The notes under the pieces: generated by a model
Seen by the model: the letters and a program-made list of their open reading frames with translations, nothing else
Told to the model about the DNA's origin: nothing
The model's database searches: none
Assembly (NCBI GenBank): GCA_963978545.1
Contig: OZ021727.1
Coordinates: 57,796,487 to 57,860,486 of the forward strand
Origin: Linyphia triangularis
Lineage: Eukaryota; Arthropoda; Arachnida; Araneae; Linyphiidae
DNA length: 64,000 nucleotides
Direction: 5' to 3'
Position numbers and translations under genes: made by a program
Shown here: positions 45,959 to 57,826 of the stretch, piece after piece
Position numbering within the stretch: the first letter of the stretch is position 1
How the letters are laid out: each line of letters opens with the position of its first letter

Positions 45959-46317
45959 TTTTGAAAGCACTACAGACAGGTCAGATGTATGTTTGTATGA
46001 TTACAAATTTCAATTAAAAATATATATATCATATGAGGTCATAATAAAGTGTTTTTAAACTAAGTTTAAGATAAAATTGGCAAGAGAAGTCTGGTACAGT
46101 TCAGTTGTCTGCATATTAATTAGAAATTCAACTTTTGCACAAATTCCCTATTTTCTATTAGCTTGAGGGACCCCTAAAACTTTTTTAAATGGCTTGATTT
46201 TTTTTGTAATATATTACTACAACAGAAAGAACACTTTTAGCGGGTGGGATCTGGCATTTTCAAAAAAAAGTTTTTTTTTTTTTTTGCCTCTCCTGGGACA
46301 CCCTATTGTAAACTACC

Positions 46318-46367
46318 TTAATGTATTGCACATGTCTTTTTCAGAATGACACGTGCAATACATTATG
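46318..46367. repeat. Short perfect-looking hairpin with E-box
   Basis: TAATGTATTGCACATGTC and GACACGTGCAATACATTA are inverted copies around an 11-bp loop just outside the GGGTGTCC transposon. The right arm contains the palindrome CACGTG. It may be a tiny foldback remnant or a structured transcript element. Confidence 0.6.
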
Positions 46368-46584
46368 TTCCGATTAATTTTGTGCCATTAATTGTTTAAC
46401 TTACAAAAAATAAGATAACCAATAAAATCTTTGTAAAAAAAGTCATCGTGATAGCTATCGTCGTATTACTTTCATTACCCTATATGTAAAATAAGTTAAT
46501 GAAAGTTTTGCATTTGGTCAAAAAGAAATATTATTGCTGGCATTTCTACACGTTTTGGAAGGTTCTGAGTTAAAAAAAAAAAAA

Positions 46585-46875
46585 AAAAAAAAAGTAGTCT
46601 AAAATTTTTTTGTCTGCGATCAGCATATCTCCCAAACCGATTGACCTACAATGTTCAAATTTTGTATGCGAGTTGGAGGCTATGGGACCACCATTAAGGT
46701 TTGCGTCAAAATTGCTTATGCGCATGAACTAGCTGCTAATAAAAAAAAAATAGTTTTTTTTTTCAGCAATTGTCAAATAAAAAAACTCTAATAACGATTT
46801 TTATTAAAATTGCCGTGGTAAATGGCTCTTAAGATGTTTTAAGGATCCCTACTTCCGAAATTTCCATAAAAATCC
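46585..46875 (+). repeat. Dispersed 290-bp repeat, copy B
   Basis: Partner of 34366-34655, same orientation. It is preceded by a 23-bp A-run. Sequence after about 46880 is unrelated between the copies. Confidence 0.6.
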
Positions 46876-46904
46876 CTAATAATTATCATCCAAAATATCG
46901 CCCT

Positions 46905-47286
46905 ATTGGGCATTCCCCCCCCCCCCCCCCAGCTTATTTTTATTCTAACCGCTCTTGCAAACTATTTTTCCATTCACTTGTTTCGATCTTCAACTCTCGA
47001 CTCAATTCACAGCTATCCTAGAAAGCCCTTAACCACAAAAACCATCACAAATTCGGCATCTCCACGACCCCTCATCACCATCCTCTCTTCCTGATTGGCC
47101 CATCCAACTCTTCATCACTTCCTCATCCCCCTACTCGAAAGGATGCTGACCCCGTTCCACGAGGTTCTTCCCGCATCCTTCTTCATTTGTTGATCCCTCG
47201 CTTCTTGCAATACAACAGATCAAGAGTTCGCCATGGCATCTTCGCTAATTGCGATTGCTTTTGCATAGTGTCTTGTGTGCCTAGCC
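46905..47286 (+). promoter_or_regulatory. C-rich upstream region of a candidate gene
   Basis: After a 17-bp C-run the sequence becomes clearly less AT-rich and pyrimidine-rich up to the ATG at 47287. An inverted CCAAT (GATTGGCC) lies near 47092-47099. This change in composition next to a first-exon-like coding stretch is typical of a promoter and 5' UTR. No TATA box is evident. Confidence 0.35.
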
Positions 47287-47406
47287 ATGGAATCGTCAGC
47301 CATTCATATTATTCATAATTCATGTTTTGTAATATATGGTGACATTATTAATGGGCTTGCTGTTCCGCTTCGACGCGTTGGCCTATCAGAGGAAGTATCG
47401 GAAGAG
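47287..47406 (+). CDS. Probable first coding exon, 40 codons, unknown gene
   Basis: ATG in a good context (GCCATGG) opens 40 codons that run to GAAGAG followed by the consensus donor GTAAGT at 47407, leaving phase 0. Composition is codon-like. The peptide begins MESSAIHIIHNSC, then has a hydrophobic stretch FVIYGDIINGLAVPL, then RRVGLSEEVSEE. It may be a membrane-proximal or folded N-terminus. No signal peptide is obvious. I do not recognise it. If real, the remaining exons lie to the right, perhaps beyond the window. An in-frame TTG codon 12 bases upstream is a less likely start. Confidence 0.45.
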
Positions 47407-49346
47407 GTAAGTCTTCAATGGTTACTTTGGGTTTGTGTGCGGTATTGTGTTGAGCTATTGCATGCTTTGGATGAAAGTTAGATTGCTCCAGAGATCTAAT
47501 CCAAAGTTTCCCGTTGGGTGTCTCTGCCGAAATATTAGATCAAAACATACAAAATACAGTATATCCATAAAGGAATGTCCCAGTTATAAATTTTAATAGT
47601 ATTGGTGTAATTTATATACACAAACTTTTAATTATGAATTTAATAGTGTAATAAAAACTACTAGAGGACAGGATGAATTGAGCTCACTAAATACGGTGTA
47701 AGAACCGGTTCCCCTATGGCTGTAAAGCATTGAGTGAGCTCAAATCAGGTTGTCTTCTAGTCTAGGTTAGTTTGCCTTCAATTTGATTTGGGATTTGTTG
47801 TAAATAGTTTAAATTAAACTGTTAGAATGCACAATTGACTGGGACATTCTATGGACACCCTGTGTTTCGTCAGATACTCTAATGATTAGATCTTGGTAAC
47901 TTAAAAAATAAGTTGTTTTTTACATGCTTGAAGACTGATTCCCAATAGTTCCACCGCAATATTCGAACAAGAAATACATAAATTTTAATTGGTTCAAAAC
48001 CTCATTTTTTTTACTTTGAAATTTCGTTGCTGAGATCTAATTGTTGTATTTGTTAAAAATATTCGTATGTTTTGAAAAACATTTCGATAAGAAAGATACA
48101 ATGGGAACTATTGCTTTAATAATCTCCGTTACTTCGCATAGTTTGAGCTCGATTTCTTTTATATAGTATATAATCTCTACGCATAAATTTAATCGTAAAA
48201 TTTAATATTTATACTCTACTATATCCCTTTTAATCTACTACTAATCCCTTATATAATCCATATCAATAGGACAAAATTTCCGGTATTCGATAATGTGGAA
48301 ACTCGGTAGATCTAGGGAAGCTAACAAAGTGGAGAATTTAATTCTAGTCGTGTTCGTTGTAAGTTAGCTCCTTAATCGCTGAACTGTCATGACCACAACA
48401 CCACTAATGGTATTTAGTTAGCAAAAAGTTAAAATAAAAAGAGACTAGTCATTAGGGTTGAATATTTGTCATTAATGTATTTTATTCTACGACATTCTGA
48501 CCTACCAAAATAATTTTAATGGAAAGTTGTCGGTTTTCTACGTTTCCGTTCTTCTCACTTGACTGTATTAAAAAGCTGATACATAAGCACCAAATGAGCT
48601 GTAATATAAATTGTAGTGTTAAGGAAATCGATATTTTTTAAAAAAAATTATGGCTTCTATGGATTGGTGATGGGGATTATTTCTTATTTTGGATTATTTT
48701 AAAACTAATGAAAACGAAAGGTATGAAGCGAAGACTTTTAATCCATTGTTCAAAATGGTTGTTTTCCTTAAAAAATCTATCTTGGGAATGAAAAAGATTG
48801 ACGCAATTTGTAAATTCATGATCGAGCTTTGAAGGGAGTCTTATAAAGATAATTGACTTCTTTTACGGTGCAAATTTAATATATTTTGAGGAATGAAACT
48901 GTCTTAATTGAAATCGAGCTTGTAGTAAGGCGGAACAAGTCTTCGAAAACTAAAAGTATTATTACAAATCAAACAAACATAAAAATATACTTCAAAATTT
49001 TGCTAAGAAATGGCGCTGACTCCAAAATTAGGAAACCATACATGTAGTTTTACTATTTAAATAAACTTTCTATTGTATTTTTAGCGCCACCTGTAGCAAA
49101 CTTTTAAACTAATTAATTTGCATTTACGAAACAGATTTGTTCATCTGCCAGGCATTTTATTTCAAATTACTCCATTTCACTGCTTTTAATTTTTGAAGTC
49201 TAAAGATTTTCGTCAATTCGATTCCAATTACTTAAATCTGAAAACATTTGCATGTAGTGCATAACCTTATTGCTGCGGCTACAAGTTAATTATTTTATGC
49301 CAACGTATGTGGAAAGGAAATGGTGTCATTTTTCTTCTCCAAAGTC
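47407..49346. other. Putative intron or intergenic AT-rich DNA
   Basis: No second exon for the 47287 gene was found by eye. Nothing else is recognised. Confidence 0.4.
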
Positions 49347-49352
49347 TATTTT

Positions 49353-49476
49353 CATACCTGCCAACTTGTACGAATCATCCGTACAATGTACGGATTTTTA
49401 CTATTTTGTACGGGTGTACGAACAGCTAAAAAAATCGTAAGGATTTCACTGTAATTTTCGTTTTTCCCTAAAACCG

Positions 49477-49514
<38 letters not shown>

Positions 49515-50997
49515 TTTTAAATATTTTTTCAAGGCAACAACGAAACCGAAACGATTTTCCAAAGCTGCCGCGTCAATCAAAACATTTATTCACACTCCAA
49601 GATTGCGCATATGTTCAGCACTAAAGCGCGTTGGCGAGGATGCATTGTTTTCTTTTCTGTTGCCGACTAGATCTGGCAAACCAAACCACTGCTTCGATTT
49701 TTCGGGCTTTACAAGTTAATAAAGAAGCAGAAAACCGAAAGTGCTTTGGTTTTTTAATTCTACTTTCTTTTGGACTGGACTCCAAAACGTAATAATAGTA
49801 CTGGACTTGCGCGTAAATAATAGCACTAAACCACGGCCCCGGGGATGCACTGTTTTCATTTGTGTTGCCAACGGGACCTGGCGAACCAAACAACCATTGC
49901 TTTTCCTCAGACTTAAGAGATTAACAAAGAATCTGAAAACCAAAAATGCTTTAGATTTTGGTTCTTCCTTCTGTTTGGACCGTACAATAATGTTGCGCGT
50001 ATATAATAAAAGCACTTAAGCGCGGCGCCGGAAATTCATTGTTTTCATCTGTGTTGCCGACTGGATTTGGCGAAACAAGCAACTGTTTCGTTGTCTCGAA
50101 CTTTAGATATTAATAAAGTAGAAAACTGAAAGTGCTTTAGTTTTTTTTTTTATTCTTTCTTCTTTTGGACCGTACTCCAACGCTGCGCACTAAATCGCGA
50201 CGCCGCCGTTTTCAATTGTTTTGGCGGCACTCGCCGAACGACTGTTTCGTTTTCTCGGACTTTAGAGATTAAAGCACTTTCGGTTTTCAGCTTCTTTGTT
50301 AGTCTTAATTATTTATTTTAAAATATCCAAGTTAAACAATCCTGGTGTAAGATTCAAGAAAATATCAAGTTTTTTTGGAGTTTACTTCAAACCAAGCGGT
50401 TTACTTCTAATCATCAGAAATTCAAACAAAGAAACAAATTTTGCATTCTGCTCTATCTATGCATCTGATATTAAGATTTCTCATGGAGGATTTACTGATG
50501 TCGAAGTTCATATCAATTCTAAAAAGCACAGTGACAACATCAAATGTAATAATAAGAATTCGAAAGCCTGCATAATTGATATTTGTGCGTGTGATTAAAC
50601 ACTTTGAATACCACCAACTCATTGTATGTTTCACTAGAGTTTTTGTGTCATAAAGCATGTTTTATTTAGGTGTAATGTAGACTAAATCTTAAACCTCATC
50701 AGAGATTTCATAGTAAAGTTTAAATTTGATTTATTTTTAAATCCAAGTTAGTTTTTTATTTTATAATTTCCATTTTGTGCTAAAATGTAACAATTTGTTA
50801 TATTTGAGAGCAATTTAATATTCTGCAATTTTTTTTTATTTTTTTTTTTTTTATTTTTTTTTGTGCATTTGTTATAAAATTACTATTATTTCTATATTAC
50901 ATTCATAAATATTGTCGCTATTTGACTTTCATAGGAATGCAAATATTTGTTCAGTAAAAATTGTACTAATTTGAAAATGCCAATGTTGGCAGGTATG
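49353..50997 (-). mobile_element. CATACCTGCC element, copy 2, inverted (6-bp TSD)
   Basis: A full-length inverse copy of 8783-10415, with the same CATACCTGCCAAC ends and the duplication TATTTT at 49347-49352 and 50998-51003. All four internal tandem units are present. The two copies are highly similar, so activity was fairly recent. No transposase frame is conserved as a protein: the matching frames in the two copies simply reflect DNA similarity. Confidence 0.85.
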
Positions 50998-51003
50998 TAT
51001 TTT

Positions 51004-51532
51004 ACTCTAGCAGTTAAATGGCGAGATTGCGTAGAAAACATCTGTTCATTCCCGCCGTCAAAGCGTAGTCATTTAAATGCTTGGACTAGAAGGAACCTAA
51101 CTCTTCAATTAGCGCTTTCAGATCAGTTTTTTAGAAAACTATAGTATGGCAATGCCGCGCATAATGTGCGATATCGCATGTAGTAGAGTTTTCGATTATG
51201 GTTAAAATGTATAAGAAACTGAACCCAGAATTCGGTTCCGTACTTTTTACATTTTTTTTTAAACTATGCCTTTGAACACTTTTGACAATGTCGCTTCGTG
51301 GTTATCAAGAAGTGGCAGCAAAATGACCGCATTTCGAATCGTAATAAATTTAATTGAAGCAAATTGCGTTCATTAAAGATTTATTTGTAAGTAAACGTGC
51401 TCTTGTGTGCCTTCTTTGCTTAGTGTTGCTTTTTTCGCTGGATGTTTAACTTAATCAAGTGCGATACTCTATTAACTAAATGTCAAGTTTTTAAAAAGGA
51501 TGTTTTTATATCCTTTATATTAATTTCGATTT
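51004..51532. other. AT-rich DNA without a recognised gene
   Basis: Contains a slightly codon-like stretch (51007-51144) with no recognisable motif. Confidence 0.4.
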
Positions 51533-52040
51533 TGTGTATATGTATGTTTGTCGAGGGCGGGCAAATTTCCGGAGGCCTAATTCACTCACCTGCCTTCATC
51601 CAATCGGGCTGAAACTTGGCAAATAGATTCGATGACAATGCATTCTATCAAATTTTGGGACTGTCACTGTCGGTTCGTAAAAGGTCGGTTTTACGGAATA
51701 CTAATAAACCAACTTGCTTTCATCAATCGCTCTTAAATAGCATTTAATCGATCATTGAAGAATTTCTTTCCTGTTGCCAAAACTGTTTTAATAAATAAGT
51801 AATAAAATCGCTTTAATCAGAATAAATAAAAGATATTTGGATGTGGGTGCATAAATTCACATTCATTTTTAATGAATAAATTTTAAAGTAGTTTGTCGTA
51901 TATTTTGTCAATGGAGATTTTTTTTTTTTTAATATTTAAAATTAGACACATGCACCAAAAACGGCTCTATGTTAATGAATATAAAAATTGGCAATGTATG
52001 AAAAGGATTTATAAGAAAAACTTAGTTTTATGGGTTATTT
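51533..52040 (+). repeat. Dispersed 0.5-kb repeat, copy 2
   Basis: Partner of 38480-39065 in the same orientation, beginning after TGTATATGTATGTTTG. Same block order with small indels. No protein frame is shared. Confidence 0.65.
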
Positions 52041-53055
52041 TTAAGATTTATTCAGCTGCTTAAACGCACATACACCGTGTGTCCCAAATTCTACCTGTGA
52101 AGATGGTTCCATTGTCTCGATTTGCATTTCAGTGGTATTTAAATTTTCTAGATGCCTTGCCAGGTTAGAACGAAATCCTTGGCACAAGTTTTAGCGCCCA
52201 GAGTTTCGCGCTCTGTAGTGTTTTGGTTGTGGCCTTGGCATACTTTGTTTGTAGTCCCCAAGTGGTCTGAAAGTAACAACGTAGTAAACACTACTAATTA
52301 ATTTTAGATCAAATCAGGGTTAATGTACAAAAAACACGCATTTTTCACAAGTATTTCAATCATCCATCAGAGGAAAAAGTATGTCGATCGTCGAAAAAAT
52401 CCGATCATTTTTGTTTTACTTATTTAGGAATACAACATGAGACGTCGATTCCAAAAATGCCAAAATCTCACTAATGTCTGTCCTTTACGCTATAAATGGT
52501 ACTTGTCATAAGTATGAAAACAGAAAATCAATTTTAATGAAATTGAAAATGTTATGCGTTTAGTAGTCAATTGGGTCCTAACAAAAATGCAGGGCTGGGT
52601 ATTCAGAAATCGGGATTTTGTTCATGACTTGATAATAACTATGATTGTTTGCCATGACAAGTGTCAGCTTATAAAATTTTCGACTATGAATAGGGAATGC
52701 TAATTATATAATTTATTTTTGTCATCCCCACTCCCCCCCCCCCCCCCAAAAAAAAGTTGTTTGTAACATGGTCAAAAATATCAGGGTAAGTATACTAAAG
52801 AAAAGTTTTTTTTTTTTGCGAAATATTTTTTAGCAAATACGCAATACGCAAAAATAAATATTCTCAGAGTATTAATGTGCAAGATTTAAAATTGATCAAT
52901 GTTGTAAAAAACTTGGGTATATAAATTTTTGTGGGTCCTGGGTCGAGTATAACCCAGGTATTTTCTGGAAACTGGGTATTTTAGTGGATTATTTATAATT
53001 TTTCTTCAGGTTTAATTACTCATTACGCGATTATCAATTAATTACTTTAACGAAC

Positions 53056-53088
<33 letters not shown>

Positions 53089-55446
53089 TATAATTATTTT
53101 TTTATTGTAATTTTTAGGTAAGTAAGGTTACAAGAAACAATTTTTTCCTGTTTTTTTATTTTTAGATCCTACACTTTAGTGTAGTGATAGGCTTGTACGA
53201 AGGCGATATCTGTCTGAACATGGTTAACATTCTTAACTGAAACTCGAAATTGATAATTAACATAGATATTTAATTACATTACAAGATATTTAATTACAAG
53301 AGAATTTCGCCGCTTTTGCGAAATTGTTTGTAATTAAATATCGACAACAAAACGCTTCATTTGGGAGTATTTTATTTTCTATCCCGAAATATTCGAATAT
53401 ATTTAAGGATGAGAAAGTTTAGTTTGCCATATTTCTAACTCAATTGGCTAATAATATACAATATAACTAACTCATGTGAAACATTCTTCCGCAAATTGAA
53501 TTTTTTATTTTTTCAAATTCATTAATATATTGATTACTCGCACGACTGATGCGAAATTAAAAAGATTGACTGTTGGTACTTTTTTTTTTTTTTTTTAATA
53601 TTAGTTAGGGTCTTTCAACTACTATATTACCAGTGTAAGTGGAAAGACATTATTTAAAAAAGGCTTATGCTGTTTGCATGAAGATTATTTTCTTCAAAAT
53701 AGCTGTTGACCATAGTGTAATTTAGGAGTTCATTGAAACAATAAACTGTCCTACTTGGCGCAGCTTAACCAACCTTGGTTCTTGTGCCATTAAAATCCAA
53801 TTAATCAACCAATGCTCTGCCTACTCAGTTTACTCTACATTAGGACTTTTCTCTTTCTACTATCTTTTGCGTAATGAAATTCAATCGAAATGTATCTGCT
53901 TTTAATAATTAAAATTAAATTATTGCACAGTGAATTCTCCAGGTAACTTAAGTTTTAGGAATTATAAGTGAAATAACTTGGATTGTGACATTCTGGCTAA
54001 AAGTCACATTCATTTCTGCATGATTTTTTTTTAAACTGGTGGGAGAGAGAGATGATGATGTCCACAATTGGTGACTAAAACGGTATCAATTTGTAGATAG
54101 CAACACTAAATTTTGCTAAGATTTCGTGACAATAATGTCAGAAGTTCGACGTCAACGTACAAGCTGCATCTTAAGAAGGTGATATGAAGTCAAGAAACGA
54201 ATTATAAGAATGGTACTATTCAAGAATCCTTACGTGATCTTTCAAAGACCGTTTCTGGCAACTTATTCTTATTGCTTACTCACTATTTGATAAGCTGTCG
54301 AAAGCGATTTTCTTCCAGCTGTGATTCGAAGATCATTGTCCTAATGTCAATGCAGTTATATATTTCCATACTTTTGTATTATCAGCTGAGTTTTAAGCAG
54401 GCTTATTGAATTACGGAAGTATCTTTCTTTTATTGATTTTCGAAAGTTGTCGGTAAAAAAAAAGTAAAATTCTAGCCATGAGCCAAATTGGTTTATTTTT
54501 TTTCTTCGGATTTCTTTGGTTAGCTTCCATAATTATTGTTCCAGAACCAATTTTAAAAGGAGTCAAACGCTTCAATTGAAATTTTACCTTGGGGGCATAA
54601 GATCTGTGGGCTGAATAAATAATTTTTTTCTGCTCAATTTCAAAGCTAGTTCAAATTGAATGTCTTTATGTAAATAGTAAATTAACGATAAAATGTTCGA
54701 AATTGAGTATTTGTCATCGTTAGATTCATCCTGTCAACATCTAGTTATCTGTGTAGTGATTTTGCACCAATAAATTGATTATTTAATGACTTACATTTAT
54801 CAGAAAATTCTAAAAAAATAGAACTAAATGAATGAGAAATGAGAACAGTCAAGCAACTCTTCATACACTCCAAAAACTTCATACTTCCGACTGCTTTTCC
54901 TCGAAAATTAGACGATCGTTGGCTTACCTGGTATTTTTATAACGCCATCCAATTTTCCCAACTCTTCTGGAATCGAATCGGAATTAGCAACACGGTATCG
55001 GCTTGCCCTAACTCAAAGTTAGGAGGGGGAAAAAACAAGTCAAACCCAGACTGCCAAAGAATATATTTTAACAGTCCAATCATTCTTTTGTTCTCGCCTC
55101 CAAGTGATAGTACGGTAGCCTGCCAAGCGAATCGAAACTAGCCTCCTTTTACAGGATATCAATGTTTTTTAGCTTGTGGTGTGTAGTGTTGTATTCGGAC
55201 GTCTAGTTTTTTTCAGGCCATCGATTTTTTTTTATCTAATTTTTTTAAAGTTATAGTTTAAAATTAGAGCTGCATCAATTACATTTCCTTGGTTACGAGA
55301 AACTCTCAAATTTGAAAGGGAGGAATTAGGATGTATAAAAATGTGAGCACGAATAAAAAACTTGAAAAAAGCTACCGGCGTCAGTAATATTTACTGAATA
55401 ATTCCAAGAAAATATTACTTCCCTTGGTGAGTTTAAAAAGATTATC
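52041..55446. other. AT-rich DNA, no recognised gene
   Basis: Contains C- and T-runs (52732-52747, 53060-53085, 53580-53597). A 100-codon plus-strand frame at 54839-55141 lies in slightly GC-richer sequence but has no recognisable motif or splice context, so I do not call it. Confidence 0.45.
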
Positions 55447-55452
55447 AAGTTA

Positions 55453-55715
55453 GGGCTTTGATAGCCTTGTGGTTAGAGTATCGGGTTTATGATCGGAGGA
55501 TTGTGCGTTCGGTCCTCGACGGCAGCCAAATATCGGTGTGTACCTAATGGGGCTTGGTGCACATTACATCCTTCGTGGCCCCAATGTCCTCTGTTGGTGT
55601 GGTGGGGTCGGAGAGAGGGGTGTAATTTCGATCTCGTATTTTTCTAGATGCTCAAAATTATGAGACTTATATGATTGTCTCAAGTATTTCATGAGTGTTA
55701 GAAATGGACAGCCGG
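55453..55715 (+). mobile_element. Second tRNA-derived SINE family
   Basis: The head GATAGCCTTGTGGTTAGAGT has a Pol III A box and GTGCGTTCGGTCCTCGA a B box, about 35 bp apart, as in a tRNA-type promoter. The body that follows (GGGGCTTGGTGCACATTACA, then CTTCGTGGCCCC, then AGATGCTCAAAATTATGAG) is unrelated to the minus-strand SINE family. The 3' end and target duplications are not clear, so limits are approximate. Confidence 0.65.
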
Positions 55716-56966
55716 AAGTTCCAAATTAAAGAATAAAGTTAATATTTTACAGAATGTTAAAATCGATTTTAACCTGTCTCCTCTAAAACTATTATTTTAA
55801 TCTTTTCAACCAAAGTTTCCAACACTGTAGTTCCTCCCGAGGATCTCGAAATTATATTTAATGAATGAGGTATTTTATACGTAGAGTCATGACATTTCAA
55901 AAGTGTTGAAACACAAAATATAATAATCAGCATTCGTAAATGTCGAGGCGGCTATTTTGAAAGTTATCGCGTCTTGGTACTTTATGCTTTGTCAAACCAT
56001 GAGATTGTATGTAGATATTTTTCCGATGTTTTAATAAAATATTGTAATTAGCATTGACTTGCATTATATTTCAATTATCATTATAAGTATTCAAATTGAA
56101 AGGTTTTTAATAAAAAGTGGTTCGCCATGTATTACCTTCCTTGAAAAGCGTATCCTGACCTTAAAAATTTGGGAATTTAAGTTTTACAGTTTTGAGAAAA
56201 ACCTGCTTTTTTCACTATTAAATTACGATGATGTCAAATAATGGTTCTCAAATTCAATTGAATTTTCATTCTGCAATTCACTCGCATATAAAATGAAACA
56301 AGAATTTAAATTCCCAAAATTCTGTTTAAAAAATGATCATTTTCCCCATTATCATAAATCGTCAAATTTAAATAATTGTAAAAAGTTTTGGATACAAAAA
56401 CCGGAAATAATCGGAAATTGTAATATTTGAATGGTGGTTTATTTGGTTCTCTTCTTTGTCACAGAACTTTGTAACCTTTATTGGACAAATATGTTAAATT
56501 TTCAATCCTCAAAGATTTATACTTAAGGGGGTACTATAACTTTGTTTTCAAATATTTTTTTTTCTCGAGTAAACACGGCTTTGTTTTCCTGAAATACAAC
56601 TCGTAATTTCCTGTTTTTCAACATTCGCCTCCAAAATAGAGTAATGACTGCCCTCATTGTTCTTAAAAAGGAAGTTTGAAGGTCAAAATAATTCTTTCTT
56701 TGAGCTCTTAATAAAGCATGGCTTTTCATTACTTGGTACGTCATTCAACATTGAGCTGAACTATCAAGTTTTTTTTGTGCTGTTGAACGATGCGGTTCTT
56801 TCGACAAACTCTTTATTATGAATCTTTACAAACAAAAAATTCATTAGGGATTTTAATGAAGTTTTTGATAGTTTTCATTTCTATGCATAATTCACACATT
56901 TCAAGATAATTCCAGATTTAATTTTTCTAAGTTTTGTCATCGAAATTCATTATTAATATTAGAGTA
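55716..56966. other. AT-rich DNA without a recognised gene
   Basis: Nothing supportable seen. Confidence 0.45.
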
Positions 56967-57826
56967 CTAGCTGTGAGACCCCGCTTTGCCGAGACCTGTC
57001 GTTAGTGTATAGGTTTCAGCTTTTGGCGCTTAGCTCGCTAAAAGTTTCATAAACGCATCTCGTTTCGTTCGCTGAAAAGTCCCATTATTATGCAAACACA
57101 GCTCGCTTCGCTCGTTGAAAAGTTCATTGACACATAAGCACAGGCTTACTTTACTCTTTGAAAGGTTCATTGATATGCAAGCATGCGCTTGCTTCGCACG
57201 CTGAAAGGTTCATTGCTGCATAAGCTCGCTTAACTCATTAAAAATTAATTGCTACGTAAACCCTTAATATCAGAGCCCCCTCACCTGTCGAGGAGCAAAA
57301 AAAATTTCCCCTTTAACACAACAATGCAACACCCATTTTGAGAATATTTTAACACGTGTTTGTGAAAAGCAAAATTAGAAGGCCAAAAATAATTATGTGA
57401 AAATATTAATTAAAAAACCTAATCAAAATTTTTAAATTCTGTTTTTTTTCAAAAGTCCAATTAGAAGGCTAAAACTACTTATGTTGCAAATTTCAGAGCT
57501 GTAGCCCTATCAGAAATTGTTTTGTGAAATATTTGGTTATAAAGAAAAATAATCAATTTTAAAATTCTGTTTTACAAAGTCCAATTAGAAGTCTGAAACT
57601 ACTTAAGTTGAAAATTTCGGAACTGTACTTCTATTTGAAGCCACTTGGTAAATAAATAATAATAATAATTATAAAAGAATGAATTTTTTTTTACATTCTC
57701 TTTGTCATAAATACAATTAAAAGGTAGGTACATAACTACTTATGTTGAAAATTTCGGAGCTCTACGCCTATTTTAAGTAGCTTTCTATTGATCCACATAC
57801 AGCTTGTTTTATTATTATCATAGATT
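56967..57826 (+). repeat. Composite minisatellite-bearing repeat, copy 2
   Basis: It starts CTAGCTGTGAGACCCCGCTTT, then has five to six units of the 43-bp GCTCGCTTCGCTCGTTGAAA minisatellite (57030-57260), then three to four diverged 120-130-bp units with AGTCCAATTAGAAGG and TTATGTTGAAAATTTC blocks, and ends near TTTTATTATTATCATAGATT. Collinear with 6930-7880. This copy keeps a recognisable left edge. Confidence 0.75.

Larger units (their letters stand above)
43847..46304 (-). mobile_element. GGGTGTCC transposon carrying an unclassified transposase
   Basis: The left end reads CACTAGGGTGTCC and the right end GGACACCCTATTG, so GGGTGTCC forms the inverted terminus, with TA on both sides as the likely duplication (43846-43847 and 46304-46305). 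Inside, on the minus strand, is one broken transposase-like gene (44401-45958) that accounts for most of the length. A SINE (44761-44937) splits it. Without the SINE and its duplication the element is about 2.27 kb. It appears full-length but dead. Confidence 0.65.

Noticed and set aside
54839..55141. 100-codon plus-strand frame in slightly GC-richer DNA
   Set aside because: No recognisable motif, splice signal or conserved neighbour. It may be non-coding transcript or chance.
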